A stretch of DNA of 43,864 nt from JANXAZ01 sp964504655. Its GTDB lineage: Bacteria > Pseudomonadota > Alphaproteobacteria > Geminicoccales > Geminicoccaceae. Position 1 is the first letter of the stretch, and each line of letters begins with the position of its first letter. The notes beneath the pieces were generated by a model, which searched no databases, was not told where the DNA came from, and was given only the letters and a program-made list of their open reading frames with translations. The translations under genes were made by a program, and so were the position numbers. Where the stretch lies: assembly GCA_964504655.1 (NCBI GenBank), contig CAZDFD010000032.1:1-43864 (forward strand), read 5' to 3'. This document shows positions 16,206 through 23,672 of the stretch, one piece after another.

Positions 16206-16220
16206 TTAACGTGCGGTTGA
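16206..16220 (+). promoter_or_regulatory. Possible CtrA-like site (TTAA-N7-TTGA)
   Basis: TTAACGTGCGGTTGA lies in the 215-bp divergent region between the TAXI binding-protein gene and the SHGG gene. The alphaproteobacterial CtrA consensus is TTAA-N7-TTAA, so one base differs. It is suggestive but short, and TTAA is rare in such GC-rich DNA, which makes it stand out. No direct evidence of function. Confidence 0.3.
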
Positions 16221-16294
16221 GATCGCCCGCCGTCCGCGCGATGAATGCGCCCGGCGGGCGCGCCCGGGGCCGTGGCGCGGCGTGCGGAGGGGGC

Positions 16295-17122
16295 ATGGCG
16301 GACGCTCCGGTGATCCTCGATTCGGTGACCAAGCTCGGCCCCGCCGACGCCGGCCGGGTCGCGGTCTGCGCCAGCCACGGCGGGGTCTACGCCGCCTGGT
16401 GCGCGGCCAGGGCCGGGGTGCGCGCGGTGATCCTCTGCGACGCCGGCCTCGGCCGGGAGGAGGCCGGGGTCGCCGGGCTCGCCTGGCTCGACCGGCTGGG
16501 CCTGCCGGCCGTGGCGCTCGCCCACGACCGCTCGCGGATCGGCGACGGCGCCGACGCCTGGGCCCGCGGCGTGGCGAGCCGCGTCAACGGTGCCGCGGCG
16601 GCACTGGGCGTGCGCCCGGGCGAGCGCACCCCGGAGGTGGTCGAGCGGCTGCGCGCGGCGCCGGCGCGACGCCCCGAGGTCCCGGCGATCGCAGAGAGCC
16701 GGGTCCGGCTCCCCGAGGCCTGCCGGCCGGGGGTCGAGGTCTGGGCGCTCGATTCGGTGTCGCTCGTCCGCCCCGAGGACGCCGGCCAGGTGATCGTCAC
16801 CGGCAGCCACGGCGGCCTGCTCGGCGGCCGGCCCGAGACGGCCGTGGGCGAGGCGGTCTGGGCCGCCCTCTTCAACGACGCCGGCATCGGCATCGAGGAG
16901 GCCGGGACGAGCCGGCTGCCGGCACTCGACGCGCGCGGGATCGCGGCCGCCACGGTCGACGCCTTCACCGCACGCATCGGCGACGGCCGCTCGAGCTACG
17001 CGGAGGGTGTGGTGAGCCGGGTCAACCGGCGGGCCCGGGCGCTCGGCGGCCGCGAGGGCATGGCCGCGCGCGAGCTCGTCGAGCTGCTCGTGGCGGCGCG
17101 GCTGCGGGAGATCGGTCGATGA
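16295..17122 (+). CDS. Internally duplicated SHGG/RIGDG protein of unknown function
   Basis: A 275-residue soluble protein built of two homologous halves about 144 residues apart. The first has DS at 9, CASHGG at 25-30, CDAG at 48-51, RIGDG at 81-85 and SRVN at 95-98. The second has DS at 153, GSHGG at 170-174, NDAG at 194-197, RIGDG at 227-231 and SRVN at 241-244. The conserved Ser, His and Asp recur at equal spacing in both halves, which looks like a pseudo-symmetric active site or ligand pocket. The ATG at 16295 has GGAGGGGG upstream. It overlaps the ThDP enzyme gene by 4 bp. I have an impression of similar proteins in other alphaproteobacteria annotated only as hypothetical; I know of no assigned function. 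Confidence 0.85.
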   Translation: MADAPVILDSVTKLGPADAGRVAVCASHGGVYAAWCAARAGVRAVILCDAGLGREEAGVAGLAWLDRLGLPAVALAHDRSRIGDGADAWARGVASRVNGAAAALGVRPGERTPEVVERLRAAPARRPEVPAIAESRVRLPEACRPGVEVWALDSVSLVRPEDAGQVIVTGSHGGLLGGRPETAVGEAVWAALFNDAGIGIEEAGTSRLPALDARGIAAATVDAFTARIGDGRSSYAEGVVSRVNRRARALGGREGMAARELVELLVAARLREIGR

Positions 17123-18855
17123 GTGCACCCGCCCCGGGCCCGAACGCGCTGCGGACCCTGACCGGCGGCCGGGCGCTCGCCGAGATGGCGCGGCTGGCCG
17201 GCTGCGGCCCGATCTTCGGCATGGGCGGCTTCCAGCTCCTGCCCTTCTACGAGGCCTGCCGCGAGCTCGGCCTGCGCCACGTGCTGATCAACGACGAGCG
17301 CTGCGGCGCCTTCGCGGCCGACGCCTGGGCGCGGATCGCCAACCGGCCGGGCTGGTGCGACGCCACCCTCGGGCCGGGCGCCACCAACCTCGTGACCGGT
17401 CTCGTCGAGAGCCTGAATGCCGGCGTGCCGCTGGTGGCGGTGGTGGGCGACACCCACCGCGGCCACTCCTGGCGCAACATGACCCAGGAGGCGCGGCAGA
17501 CCGAGATCCTGCGGCCGGCCTGCAAGGAGCTGCTGCGCATCGAGCGCATCGAGCGGATCCCGGAGCTGGTGCGCCGGGCGCTCGCGGTCGCCACCTCCGG
17601 CCGGCCGGGGCCGGTGGTACTCGACCTGCCCGAGGACGTGGCGCACGCCGAGCACGGCTTCGACGCGGCCGATCTCTGGGTCGACCCGGCCACCACCCGG
17701 GTGCAGGCGCGGCGGACCCGGCCCGACCCGGCCGAGCTGTCGCGCGCGCTCCACCTCCTGGCCAGGGCCGAGCGGCCGCTCCTCCTGGCGGGCGGCGGCG
17801 TCCACACGAGCGGGGCCTGGGAGGCGCTGCGGACCTTCGCCGAGGCGCAGGGCATCCCGGTCGCCCACACCATGAGCGGCAAGGGTGCGATCGCCTGCAC
17901 CCATCCGCTCTCGGCCGGGCTGTTCGGCCGCTACAGCCGGATCGCCAACGACCTCGTGGCGCGCGCCGACCTCCTGATCGCGGTGGGCTGCAAGCTCGGC
18001 GAGATCGCCACCCGCCGCTTCCAGCTCCTGCCCGAGGCCACGCCGCTCGTGCAGATCGACATCGTGCCCGAGGAGATCGGGCGGACCGCGAAGGTGACCG
18101 TCGGCATCGCCGCCGACGCGCGCCTGGCGCTCGCCGACCTCGAGGCCACCTCGACGCCGGCGCGAATCGACCGCTCCGCCTGGCGGGCCGAGCTCGCCGA
18201 GCGCCGGGCCCGCTGGTCGGCCGAGGCCGAGCCGCGGCTCCGCTCGAACGAGCGCCCGGTGCACATGGCCCGGCTCGTGCACGAGATCGGCCGGGCGCTG
18301 CCCGAGGACGGCGTGCTCGTGGCCGATGGCGGCTTCGCCGCGCACTGGGCGGCGCTCCTCTTCGACACGCGGCGCGCCGGCCGCCACTTCGTGGCCGACC
18401 GCGGCTTCGCCTCGATCGGCTACGGCCTGCCCGGAGCGCTCGGCGCCAAGCTCGCCGCACCCGAGCGGGCGGTGGTCGGGCTCACCGGCGACGGGGGCTG
18501 CAACATGGTCCTGGGCGAGCTCGAGACCGCCCGCAGGCTCGGCGCCGCCTTCACCCTGGTGGTCGTCAACAACGCCGCCTCGGGCTACGTCAAGGCGCTG
18601 CAGCACGCGCTGTACGGGGCCTACCAGTCGAGCGACCTGGTCGAGCTCGACTATGCCGCGATCGCCCGCGCCATGGGTTGCCGCGGCCGCCGCGTCGAGG
18701 ACCCGGCCGAGCTCGGCGCAGCACTCGCCGAGGCCCTGGCCGAGCGCTCGGTGCCGAGCCTGGTCGACGTCGTGGTCACCCGCGACCCGGCCCGCATGCT
18801 GCCCGCGGTCGATGCCCGCGTGCTGCGCGTCGAGAAGGGCGACCGCCCCGCCTGA
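17119..18855 (+). CDS. ThDP-dependent enzyme, acetolactate synthase/benzoylformate decarboxylase-like
   Basis: A 578-residue three-domain thiamin diphosphate enzyme. The catalytic Glu is E60 in NDERCGAFAADAWAR, followed by GPGATNLVTGL and PLVAVVGD in the PYR domain. The central domain has LLLAGGGVHTSGAWEAL and GRYSRIANDLVARADLLIAVG. The PP domain carries the ThDP/Mg motif from TGDGGCN (456-462) to NNAASG (484 onward). Length fits the IlvB-like superfamily, but there is no regulatory subunit gene alongside and the partner is the SHGG protein, so this is unlikely to be housekeeping acetolactate synthase. Translationally coupled to the upstream gene. Substrate unknown; an oxo acid or a sulfo-compound imported by the neighbouring TRAP system is possible. 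Confidence 0.9.
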   Translation: MSAPAPGPNALRTLTGGRALAEMARLAGCGPIFGMGGFQLLPFYEACRELGLRHVLINDERCGAFAADAWARIANRPGWCDATLGPGATNLVTGLVESLNAGVPLVAVVGDTHRGHSWRNMTQEARQTEILRPACKELLRIERIERIPELVRRALAVATSGRPGPVVLDLPEDVAHAEHGFDAADLWVDPATTRVQARRTRPDPAELSRALHLLARAERPLLLAGGGVHTSGAWEALRTFAEAQGIPVAHTMSGKGAIACTHPLSAGLFGRYSRIANDLVARADLLIAVGCKLGEIATRRFQLLPEATPLVQIDIVPEEIGRTAKVTVGIAADARLALADLEATSTPARIDRSAWRAELAERRARWSAEAEPRLRSNERPVHMARLVHEIGRALPEDGVLVADGGFAAHWAALLFDTRRAGRHFVADRGFASIGYGLPGALGAKLAAPERAVVGLTGDGGCNMVLGELETARRLGAAFTLVVVNNAASGYVKALQHALYGAYQSSDLVELDYAAIARAMGCRGRRVEDPAELGAALAEALAERSVPSLVDVVVTRDPARMLPAVDARVLRVEKGDRPA

Positions 18856-19208
18856 ACCGCGGCCGTCGGGTGGCGGCCTTCGGAGCGCCGGTCCGGACCC
18901 GGAGGACGGCCGGGCAGGCCCGCGGGACGCCGCTCGGCCGGCGGGCCGGGCGACGGGCACCCGGCTCGCCAGGAGCAGCAGCAGCAGGCCGACCACGAAG
19001 AGCAGGAGCACACGACCTCCGACCTCGTCCCGGCCCATCCTCGCCGGAAAGGGTTGAGGAAAGGTTGACGGTTCCGCCGGGATCGCGCCCGTCGCGGCGC
19101 GCACGCTCCGGCCGGGTACGCCGCTCCATCGAGCCGAGGGCGCTCGCCGCGACGGCAAGATGCCGGCGGTCCTTCACTTTTCACGCGAGCCTCCCTAGTC
19201 TTCGCGCC
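18856..19208. other. 353-bp intergenic region
   Basis: I see no supportable gene here. The minus strand carries a hydrophobic stretch (GRVLLLFVVGLLLLLLAS, around 18970-19020) that would suit a small membrane protein, but its frame has no stop until far inside the opposite gene. A TTGA-N7-TTGA element lies near 19054. The region just before 19209 (CTTCACTTTTCACG) is the AT-richest part and may hold the promoter of the next gene. Confidence 0.5.
19054..19068 (+). promoter_or_regulatory. Possible degenerate CtrA-like site (TTGA-N7-TTGA)
   Basis: TTGAGGAAAGGTTGA lies 140 bp before the small exported-protein gene. It has the same half-site spacing as the element at 16206 and also follows an AAAGG-type context. 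Two mismatches from the CtrA consensus; speculative. Confidence 0.2.
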
Positions 19209-19586
19209 ATGGTTTCGCACCCGACCCGGCGCGCGGTCCTCCTGGCGGCGCTCACTGCGGCCGCGGCGCCGCCGGCGTCGGCCCAGCCGGGCGGACCGCG
19301 CGCCGCGGCTCCCGCGGCTGGCGGCCGCCTCGATCTCCGCCTGGGCGAGGCCCTGCCCGGGCTCGAGCCGAGCGCGCCGCCGCTGCCGGCCCCGCCGCCC
19401 CTGCCGGCCTCGCCGCCCGAGCCCGGGCCGCGCGCCGGGCTGTCGCTCGAGCTGCAGCGGGGCCGGGGCCGTGGCCGCGATCCGGCCGACCCCGCGGCCG
19501 AGGCGGTCGACCGCGACGCGCTCGCCGGGCGGCTCGAGCGGCTCGGCATCGAGGAGCTGGTGATCCGGCTGACGCGGCCGCTCTGA
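19209..19586 (+). CDS. Small exported Pro-rich protein, unknown function
   Basis: A 125-residue protein. The N terminus (TRRAVLLAALTAAAAPPASA) is a signal peptide, with an Arg pair that might mark Tat export but without a full twin-arginine consensus. The middle is a Pro/Ala/Leu-rich low-complexity stretch (about 55-75). The C-terminal 40 residues (DRDALAGRLERLGIEELVIR) look helical and are the only part with normal composition. The ATG at 19209 lies behind a visibly less GC-rich stretch. No homologue is recognised; a real gene is likely but not certain. Confidence 0.55.
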   Translation: MVSHPTRRAVLLAALTAAAAPPASAQPGGPRAAAPAAGGRLDLRLGEALPGLEPSAPPLPAPPPLPASPPEPGPRAGLSLELQRGRGRGRDPADPAAEAVDRDALAGRLERLGIEELVIRLTRPL

Positions 19587-19612
19587 GGGCCGCCGCGCCG
19601 CCCCCGGCCCGC

Positions 19613-20191
19613 TCAGAAGGACGAGCCGGGCTGCTCGAGGAAGGCCAGCTCCTCGGCCGTGCCGGCGCGGCCGAGCACGGCGTTGCGGTGCGGGAAGCGG
19701 CCGAAGCGGCGGATCACCTCGCGGTGCCGGAGCGCATAGCGGAAGGCGTCGCCGCCGAGCGGCCGGCACAGCTCGACCGCCCGATCCTGGTCGGCCGGGT
19801 CCTCGCTGTGCTCGAACGGCAGGACGAAGAAGATCCGCGCCCGCTCCGGCACGGCGAGGTGATGGCCGCGGGCGAGCGCGGCGCGCGCCACTTCGCGCGC
19901 CTTGGCGTCGTAGCCGAACGCCCGCGGCGTGCCGCGGTGGACGTTGCGCGGCAGCTGGTCGAGCAGGATCAGGAGGGCCAAGGCGCCCTCGGGGGTGGCG
20001 AGCCAGTCGTCGAAGGCGCCGCCCGCGGCGCGGTCGACGAGGGAGCCGAAGCGCTCGGCGAGCCTCCGGTCGAAGGCCGGGTCGGGGCGGAACCAGCGCG
20101 GCTCGGTCTCGGGGGCGAGCCACAGCTCGAGCACCGCCCGCGCCTCCGGGGCGAGCGCCGCGCCGTCCCCCGCGGCCGGATCCGCCGCCAC
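19613..20191 (-). CDS. DUF924 family protein
   Basis: A 192-residue protein matching the DUF924 pattern throughout: VLELWLAPE and RWF at the start, then ALLILLDQLPRNVHRGTPRAF, ERARIFFVLPFEHSED, HREVIRRFGRFPHRNAVLGR and a terminal EQPGSSF. The family is an all-helical, TPR-like fold with no established biochemical role. The GTG at 20191 is the best-placed start, 8 bp after the coiled-coil gene upstream in the same direction, giving the normal family length. The ribosome site is weak. Confidence 0.85.
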   Translation of the reverse strand: MAADPAAGDGAALAPEARAVLELWLAPETEPRWFRPDPAFDRRLAERFGSLVDRAAGGAFDDWLATPEGALALLILLDQLPRNVHRGTPRAFGYDAKAREVARAALARGHHLAVPERARIFFVLPFEHSEDPADQDRAVELCRPLGGDAFRYALRHREVIRRFGRFPHRNAVLGRAGTAEELAFLEQPGSSF

Positions 20192-20199
20192 GGCCGGGC

Positions 20200-20928
20200 T
20201 CAGTTCTCGGGGATCGCTTGGAGGCCGTCGCGGACCGAAGCCGCCTCGGCCACCAGCGCCTCGCTCGCCGCCCTGAGCTGCGCCAGCTGCTGCTCGGCCA
20301 CCGCCTTGAGCCGCGCCTCGATCGCCGTGACGCTCTCGGCGATCGGCCGGCGGTCGGCGATCTGCGCCTCCAGCCGGCCGAGCTCGGCGCGCGTCTCGGT
20401 GAGCCGCGCTTCGGCCGCGGCGAGCTCGCCGCGGGTCCGCTCGAGCCCGGTCTCGGTCTCGGCGAGCGTGGCCTGGACGGCACCCAGCTGCTGCTCGACC
20501 GCCTGCTTGCGGCGTTCGGCCTCGCTGCGGTCCTGGCCGAGCCGCTCGATCTCGCGGCGCAGGCGGCCGAGCCGCTCCTCGGCCTCGGCCAGCTCCTGGC
20601 GGCGCAGCGCCAGGGTGCGGCTGGTCTCGGCGAGCTGGCCCTCGAGCTCGGCCCGGCGCTCGCCGATCGCCGCCAGATCGCCGTGCGCCTGGCGCTCGGC
20701 GGCGAGCGTCTGCGAGACCCGGTTGAGCTGCTCGCTGGTCTGCTGCGCCTGGGTCCGGGTCTGCATGAGCTGGTCGCGCAGGCGCATCTCGGCGCCGGCC
20801 GCCTCCTCGGCCTGCTGACGCAGCGCCGAGCGGGCCCTGAGCCACAGCCCGAAGCCCACGAGCACGAGCAGCGCCAGGCCGCCGGCCACGGCCTGGGCGA
20901 TCGGTGGCAGCGCGAGCAGCTCCTCCAT
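20200..20928 (-). CDS. Membrane-anchored coiled-coil protein, unknown function
   Basis: A 242-residue protein with one transmembrane helix near the N terminus (about 14-30, VAGGLALLVLVGFGLWLR). It is followed by a continuous Glu/Arg/Gln/Leu/Ala-rich coiled coil from about 35 to 215 with heptad-like spacing and no Pro or Gly breaks of note. A predicted single-pass inner-membrane protein with a cytoplasmic or periplasmic rod. The ATG at 20928 has GGAGGGG at 8 bp; a GTG one codon earlier is possible. The composition resembles RmuC-like or ATPase-stalk coiled coils, but no catalytic domain follows. Confidence 0.72.
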   Translation of the reverse strand: MEELLALPPIAQAVAGGLALLVLVGFGLWLRARSALRQQAEEAAGAEMRLRDQLMQTRTQAQQTSEQLNRVSQTLAAERQAHGDLAAIGERRAELEGQLAETSRTLALRRQELAEAEERLGRLRREIERLGQDRSEAERRKQAVEQQLGAVQATLAETETGLERTRGELAAAEARLTETRAELGRLEAQIADRRPIAESVTAIEARLKAVAEQQLAQLRAASEALVAEAASVRDGLQAIPEN

Positions 20929-21181
20929 CACGGCGTCCCCTCCCGGTTGGCCGGCGTGGCGCCGGCGCGGCTCGTTCCTGCGCGCGCAGCTCTAGCAGCA
21001 GCCGCCGGGCCGGGGCGAGACGCAAATCGCCGCCGGCCAGGGGCGTGCCGGAGCCGACCGGGCGGGGCCCCACCGGAGCGCACCCGGGTGCGCGTCGAGG
21101 GCGTTCACCCTGTCCGTTAGCAGAATGTTGGGACTGGCGTGCCAGGAGAATGGGCCGGGTCGCGTCTTCGGGAGAACGTCG

Positions 21182-22432
21182 ATGGCGCAGGCTAGCTCTT
21201 CCTTCCGCCGGGCGCCCCGGGCCTTCGGGCGGGACGAGCGCGGGATCGTCGCGGCGACGATCGCCCTCCTCGCGGTCCCGCTCGTGCTCGCGATGGGCGT
21301 GGCGGTCGACGGTGCGCGGGTCTACCTCGTGCGCTCGCGGCTCGCCCAGGCGGTCGACGCGGCGACCCTGGCCGGCGCCCAGTCGACCGAGGAGGCCGCC
21401 ATCCTGGCCGAGGCGCAGCGGCTGTTCGACGCCAACTTCGAAGCCGGCTACCTGGGCTCGACCGTCTCGCCGCTCACCATCCAGCACGAGCCGGTGGCGG
21501 GGACCGTCTCGATCGTGGCGCGCGCCCAGGTGCCGACCATGGTCATGCAGCTGGCCCGGCTCGAGACGGTCGAGGTCGAGGCGCGCGCCACCGCGATCCG
21601 CCGCGTCAACGGCCTCGAGGTGGCGCTCGTGCTCGACGTCACGGGCTCGATGGCCGGCAGCAAGATCGCCTCGCTCAAGCAGGCGGCCGAGGACCTGATC
21701 GAGGTGCTGTTCGGCGACGTCGAGGAGGCGGAGGAGCTGGCCGTGGCCGTGGTGCCGTTCAGCGCCCGGGTCAACATCGGCACGAGCCGGAGCGCCTGGA
21801 CCTCGGGCTCACCCAGCGGCTGGATCGGCTGCGTCGAATCCCGCGGCGGGGCGCTCGCACTCAGCGACGACCCGCCGTCCTCCGGCCTGTTCCCGAGGAC
21901 GGCCGGGACCTACACCTATTGGGACTGGCGGCGGGGCTGGCGCACGGCGACCATGCCCTGCCCGGTCGAGATGCTGCCGCTCTCCAACCGCAAGTCGACG
22001 CTGCTCGCCAAGATCGCCTCGCTCTCGGCCACCGGCACGACCCGCATCGACATGGGCGCGCGCTGGGGTTGGCGGGCGCTCTCGGAGCGCTGGGCCGGGC
22101 TCTGGGGCACGGCCGGCAGCCCGCTCCCCGACGCGGACGACTCGGTCAAGGCGGTGGTCCTCATGACCGACGGCGAGAACGTCGCCTCCTCCTACGACGA
22201 GGTCACCGCCGCCCAGGCCGACACCAACACGCTCGCGCTGTGCACCGCCATGAAGCTCGAGGACTACGTCATCTACTCGATCGCCTTCCAGGCGCCGACC
22301 GCGGCGCAGACGCTCCTGCGCTCCTGCGCCTCGAGCGAGTCGCACTACTACGAATCGCCGACCGAGGAGGACCTCAGGGCCGCCTTCAAGCAGATCGCCG
22401 GCCGGCTGAGCGAGCTCAGGCTCGTGCAATGA
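21182..22432 (+). CDS. tadG: TadG-like pilus protein with von Willebrand A domain
   Basis: A 416-residue protein of the Flp/Tad pilus pathway. A pseudopilin-like N terminus (FGRDERGIVAATIALLAVPL with one transmembrane helix) is followed by a TadE-like segment rich in VDAATLAGA. A VWA domain then starts near 145 with a MIDAS motif, DVTGSM, and VVLMTDGEN further on. TadG-type proteins sit in the inner membrane and project into the periplasm. The ATG at 21182 follows GGGAGAA; an upstream ATG at 21125 lacks a ribosome site. It overlaps the next gene by 4 bp. This three-gene set lies 7 kb from the main pilus cluster. Confidence 0.87.
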   Translation: MAQASSSFRRAPRAFGRDERGIVAATIALLAVPLVLAMGVAVDGARVYLVRSRLAQAVDAATLAGAQSTEEAAILAEAQRLFDANFEAGYLGSTVSPLTIQHEPVAGTVSIVARAQVPTMVMQLARLETVEVEARATAIRRVNGLEVALVLDVTGSMAGSKIASLKQAAEDLIEVLFGDVEEAEELAVAVVPFSARVNIGTSRSAWTSGSPSGWIGCVESRGGALALSDDPPSSGLFPRTAGTYTYWDWRRGWRTATMPCPVEMLPLSNRKSTLLAKIASLSATGTTRIDMGARWGWRALSERWAGLWGTAGSPLPDADDSVKAVVLMTDGENVASSYDEVTAAQADTNTLALCTAMKLEDYVIYSIAFQAPTAAQTLLRSCASSESHYYESPTEEDLRAAFKQIAGRLSELRLVQ

Positions 22433-23052
22433 GCGGCACCCCGACCCGCCCCGCGCCGCCGCCCGCCCGTTCCCGGGCGGGCGCGCGGCTCGCCGCTCTG
22501 CTCCGCGACCGGCGCGGCTCGGCCGCGGTCGACTTCGCGATCATCGGGCCGAGCCTCGTCCTGATGCTGATCGGCATCCTCGAGGTCTCGATGCTGCTGA
22601 TGTCGCAGACGCTCCTGCAGAGTGCCGTGGCCGATGCCGCGCGCAGCGGGCTCACCGGCCAGCCGGGCGACGGGCTCACCCGCGCCGAGCTGATCCGCCT
22701 CGCGGCCGAGCGGGTCGGCGGCAACCTGATCAAGCCCGAGCATCTGCGGCTCGAGACGCTCGTCTACACGAGCTTCTCCAACGTCGGCGAGCCCGAGCCC
22801 TACACCGATGTCAACAGCAACGGCGCCTACGATCCGGGCGAGCCGTTCACCGACGTCAACGGCAACGGCGGCTGGGACCGCGACCAGGGCCGGAGCGGGC
22901 TCGGCGGGCCGAACGACATCGTCCTCTACCGCGTGCTCTACGACTGGCAGCCGATGACGCCCCTGTTGCGCGGCCTCCTGCCCGACGACGGCGCGCTCGA
23001 GCTCAGCGCCAGCTTCGCCGTGCGCAACGAGCCGTTCCCGGAGGAGAGCTGA
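22429..23052 (+). CDS. TadE-like pseudopilin with EF-hand-like Asp/Asn repeats
   Basis: A 207-residue protein with the TadE hallmark RDRRGSAAVDFAIIGPSLVLM (Arg-Gly-x-Ala-x-x-[DE]-[FE]-A) leading into one transmembrane helix at about 36-58. Residues 125-154 contain two closely spaced acidic repeats, YTDVNSNGAYDPGEPF and TDVNGNGGWDRDQG, each resembling a dockerin or EF-hand calcium loop (D-x-N-x-N-G). The rest is periplasmic. The ATG overlaps the TadG-like stop by 4 bp. Calcium binding is predicted from the loops, not shown. Confidence 0.86.
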   Translation: MSGTPTRPAPPPARSRAGARLAALLRDRRGSAAVDFAIIGPSLVLMLIGILEVSMLLMSQTLLQSAVADAARSGLTGQPGDGLTRAELIRLAAERVGGNLIKPEHLRLETLVYTSFSNVGEPEPYTDVNSNGAYDPGEPFTDVNGNGGWDRDQGRSGLGGPNDIVLYRVLYDWQPMTPLLRGLLPDDGALELSASFAVRNEPFPEES

Positions 23053-23056
23053 ACCG

Positions 23057-23638
23057 ATGCGCGCGCGCGCCTTGATCCGCCGCGGCCGTGGCCTGCTCGC
23101 CCGCCTGCAGCGCGACCGGCGCGGCACGCTGCCGGTCGAGCTGGCCCTGGTCCTGCCGGTGATGATGCTGCTCCTGGTCGGCGCCGCCGACGTGACCTGG
23201 CTCTACATCGCCAACCAGAAGGTCACGCGCGCCGCGGGCGTGCTCGCCGACCTGACCGCCCGCGCCGCCGAGATCCGCACCGCCGACGTGACCGACCTGT
23301 TCGACGCCGCGCGCGAGGTCGTGGCCCCGCTCGACTTCGCCGCCAACGGCCAGGCCTACGTCTCGAGCATCGCCAATGCCGACGGCAACGGCGCCCGCGT
23401 GAGCTGGCAGCTCGCCAGCGCCGACGGGCTGTCGGCCGCCAGCCGGGTGGGGACCCGAGGCGGCACCGCCGACCTCGGCGGCGTCATCACCGTCGAGGCG
23501 CGCGAGGAGCTGATCGTGGCCGAGACCTTCCTCGAGGTCGAGCCCTTGTTCGGGCTCCTGATCCAGGGCCCGACCCGGCTCTATGTGCGCGCCCTGCAGC
23601 GGCCGCGCTTCGGCACCGTGGTCCTCCGCCAGGACTGA
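23057..23638 (+). CDS. tadE: TadE-like pseudopilin
   Basis: A 193-residue pilus-assembly protein. The basic N terminus ends in RDRRGTLPVELALVLPVMMLLLVGAADVTWLY, the prepilin-like junction and single membrane helix of the TadE family. The rest is a periplasmic domain with the alternating beta pattern typical of the family. The ATG at 23057 is 4 bp after the previous stop, so all three genes at 21182-23638 form one operon. It lacks the acidic repeats of its neighbour. Confidence 0.86.
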   Translation: MRARALIRRGRGLLARLQRDRRGTLPVELALVLPVMMLLLVGAADVTWLYIANQKVTRAAGVLADLTARAAEIRTADVTDLFDAAREVVAPLDFAANGQAYVSSIANADGNGARVSWQLASADGLSAASRVGTRGGTADLGGVITVEAREELIVAETFLEVEPLFGLLIQGPTRLYVRALQRPRFGTVVLRQD

Positions 23639-23662
23639 GCGGCCGGCGGCGCCCGCCCGCTC
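23637..23662 (+). terminator. Weak hairpin between convergent genes
   Basis: GAGCGG (23637-23642) can pair with CCGCTC (23657-23662) around a GC-rich inner loop that can fold further. It begins within the stop codon of the TadE-like gene. No T-run; a tentative terminator between the convergent pilus and desulfhydrase genes. Confidence 0.25.
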
Positions 23663-23672
23663 CCTCGCTCCC

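Noticed and set aside
18970..19038. Possible minus-strand small membrane protein (ATG at 19038, hydrophobic run LLLFVVGLLLLLLAS)
   Set aside because: The frame has no stop until 16996, deep inside the ThDP gene on the other strand, and no ribosome site or family match was seen. Kept only as a note in the intergenic entry.
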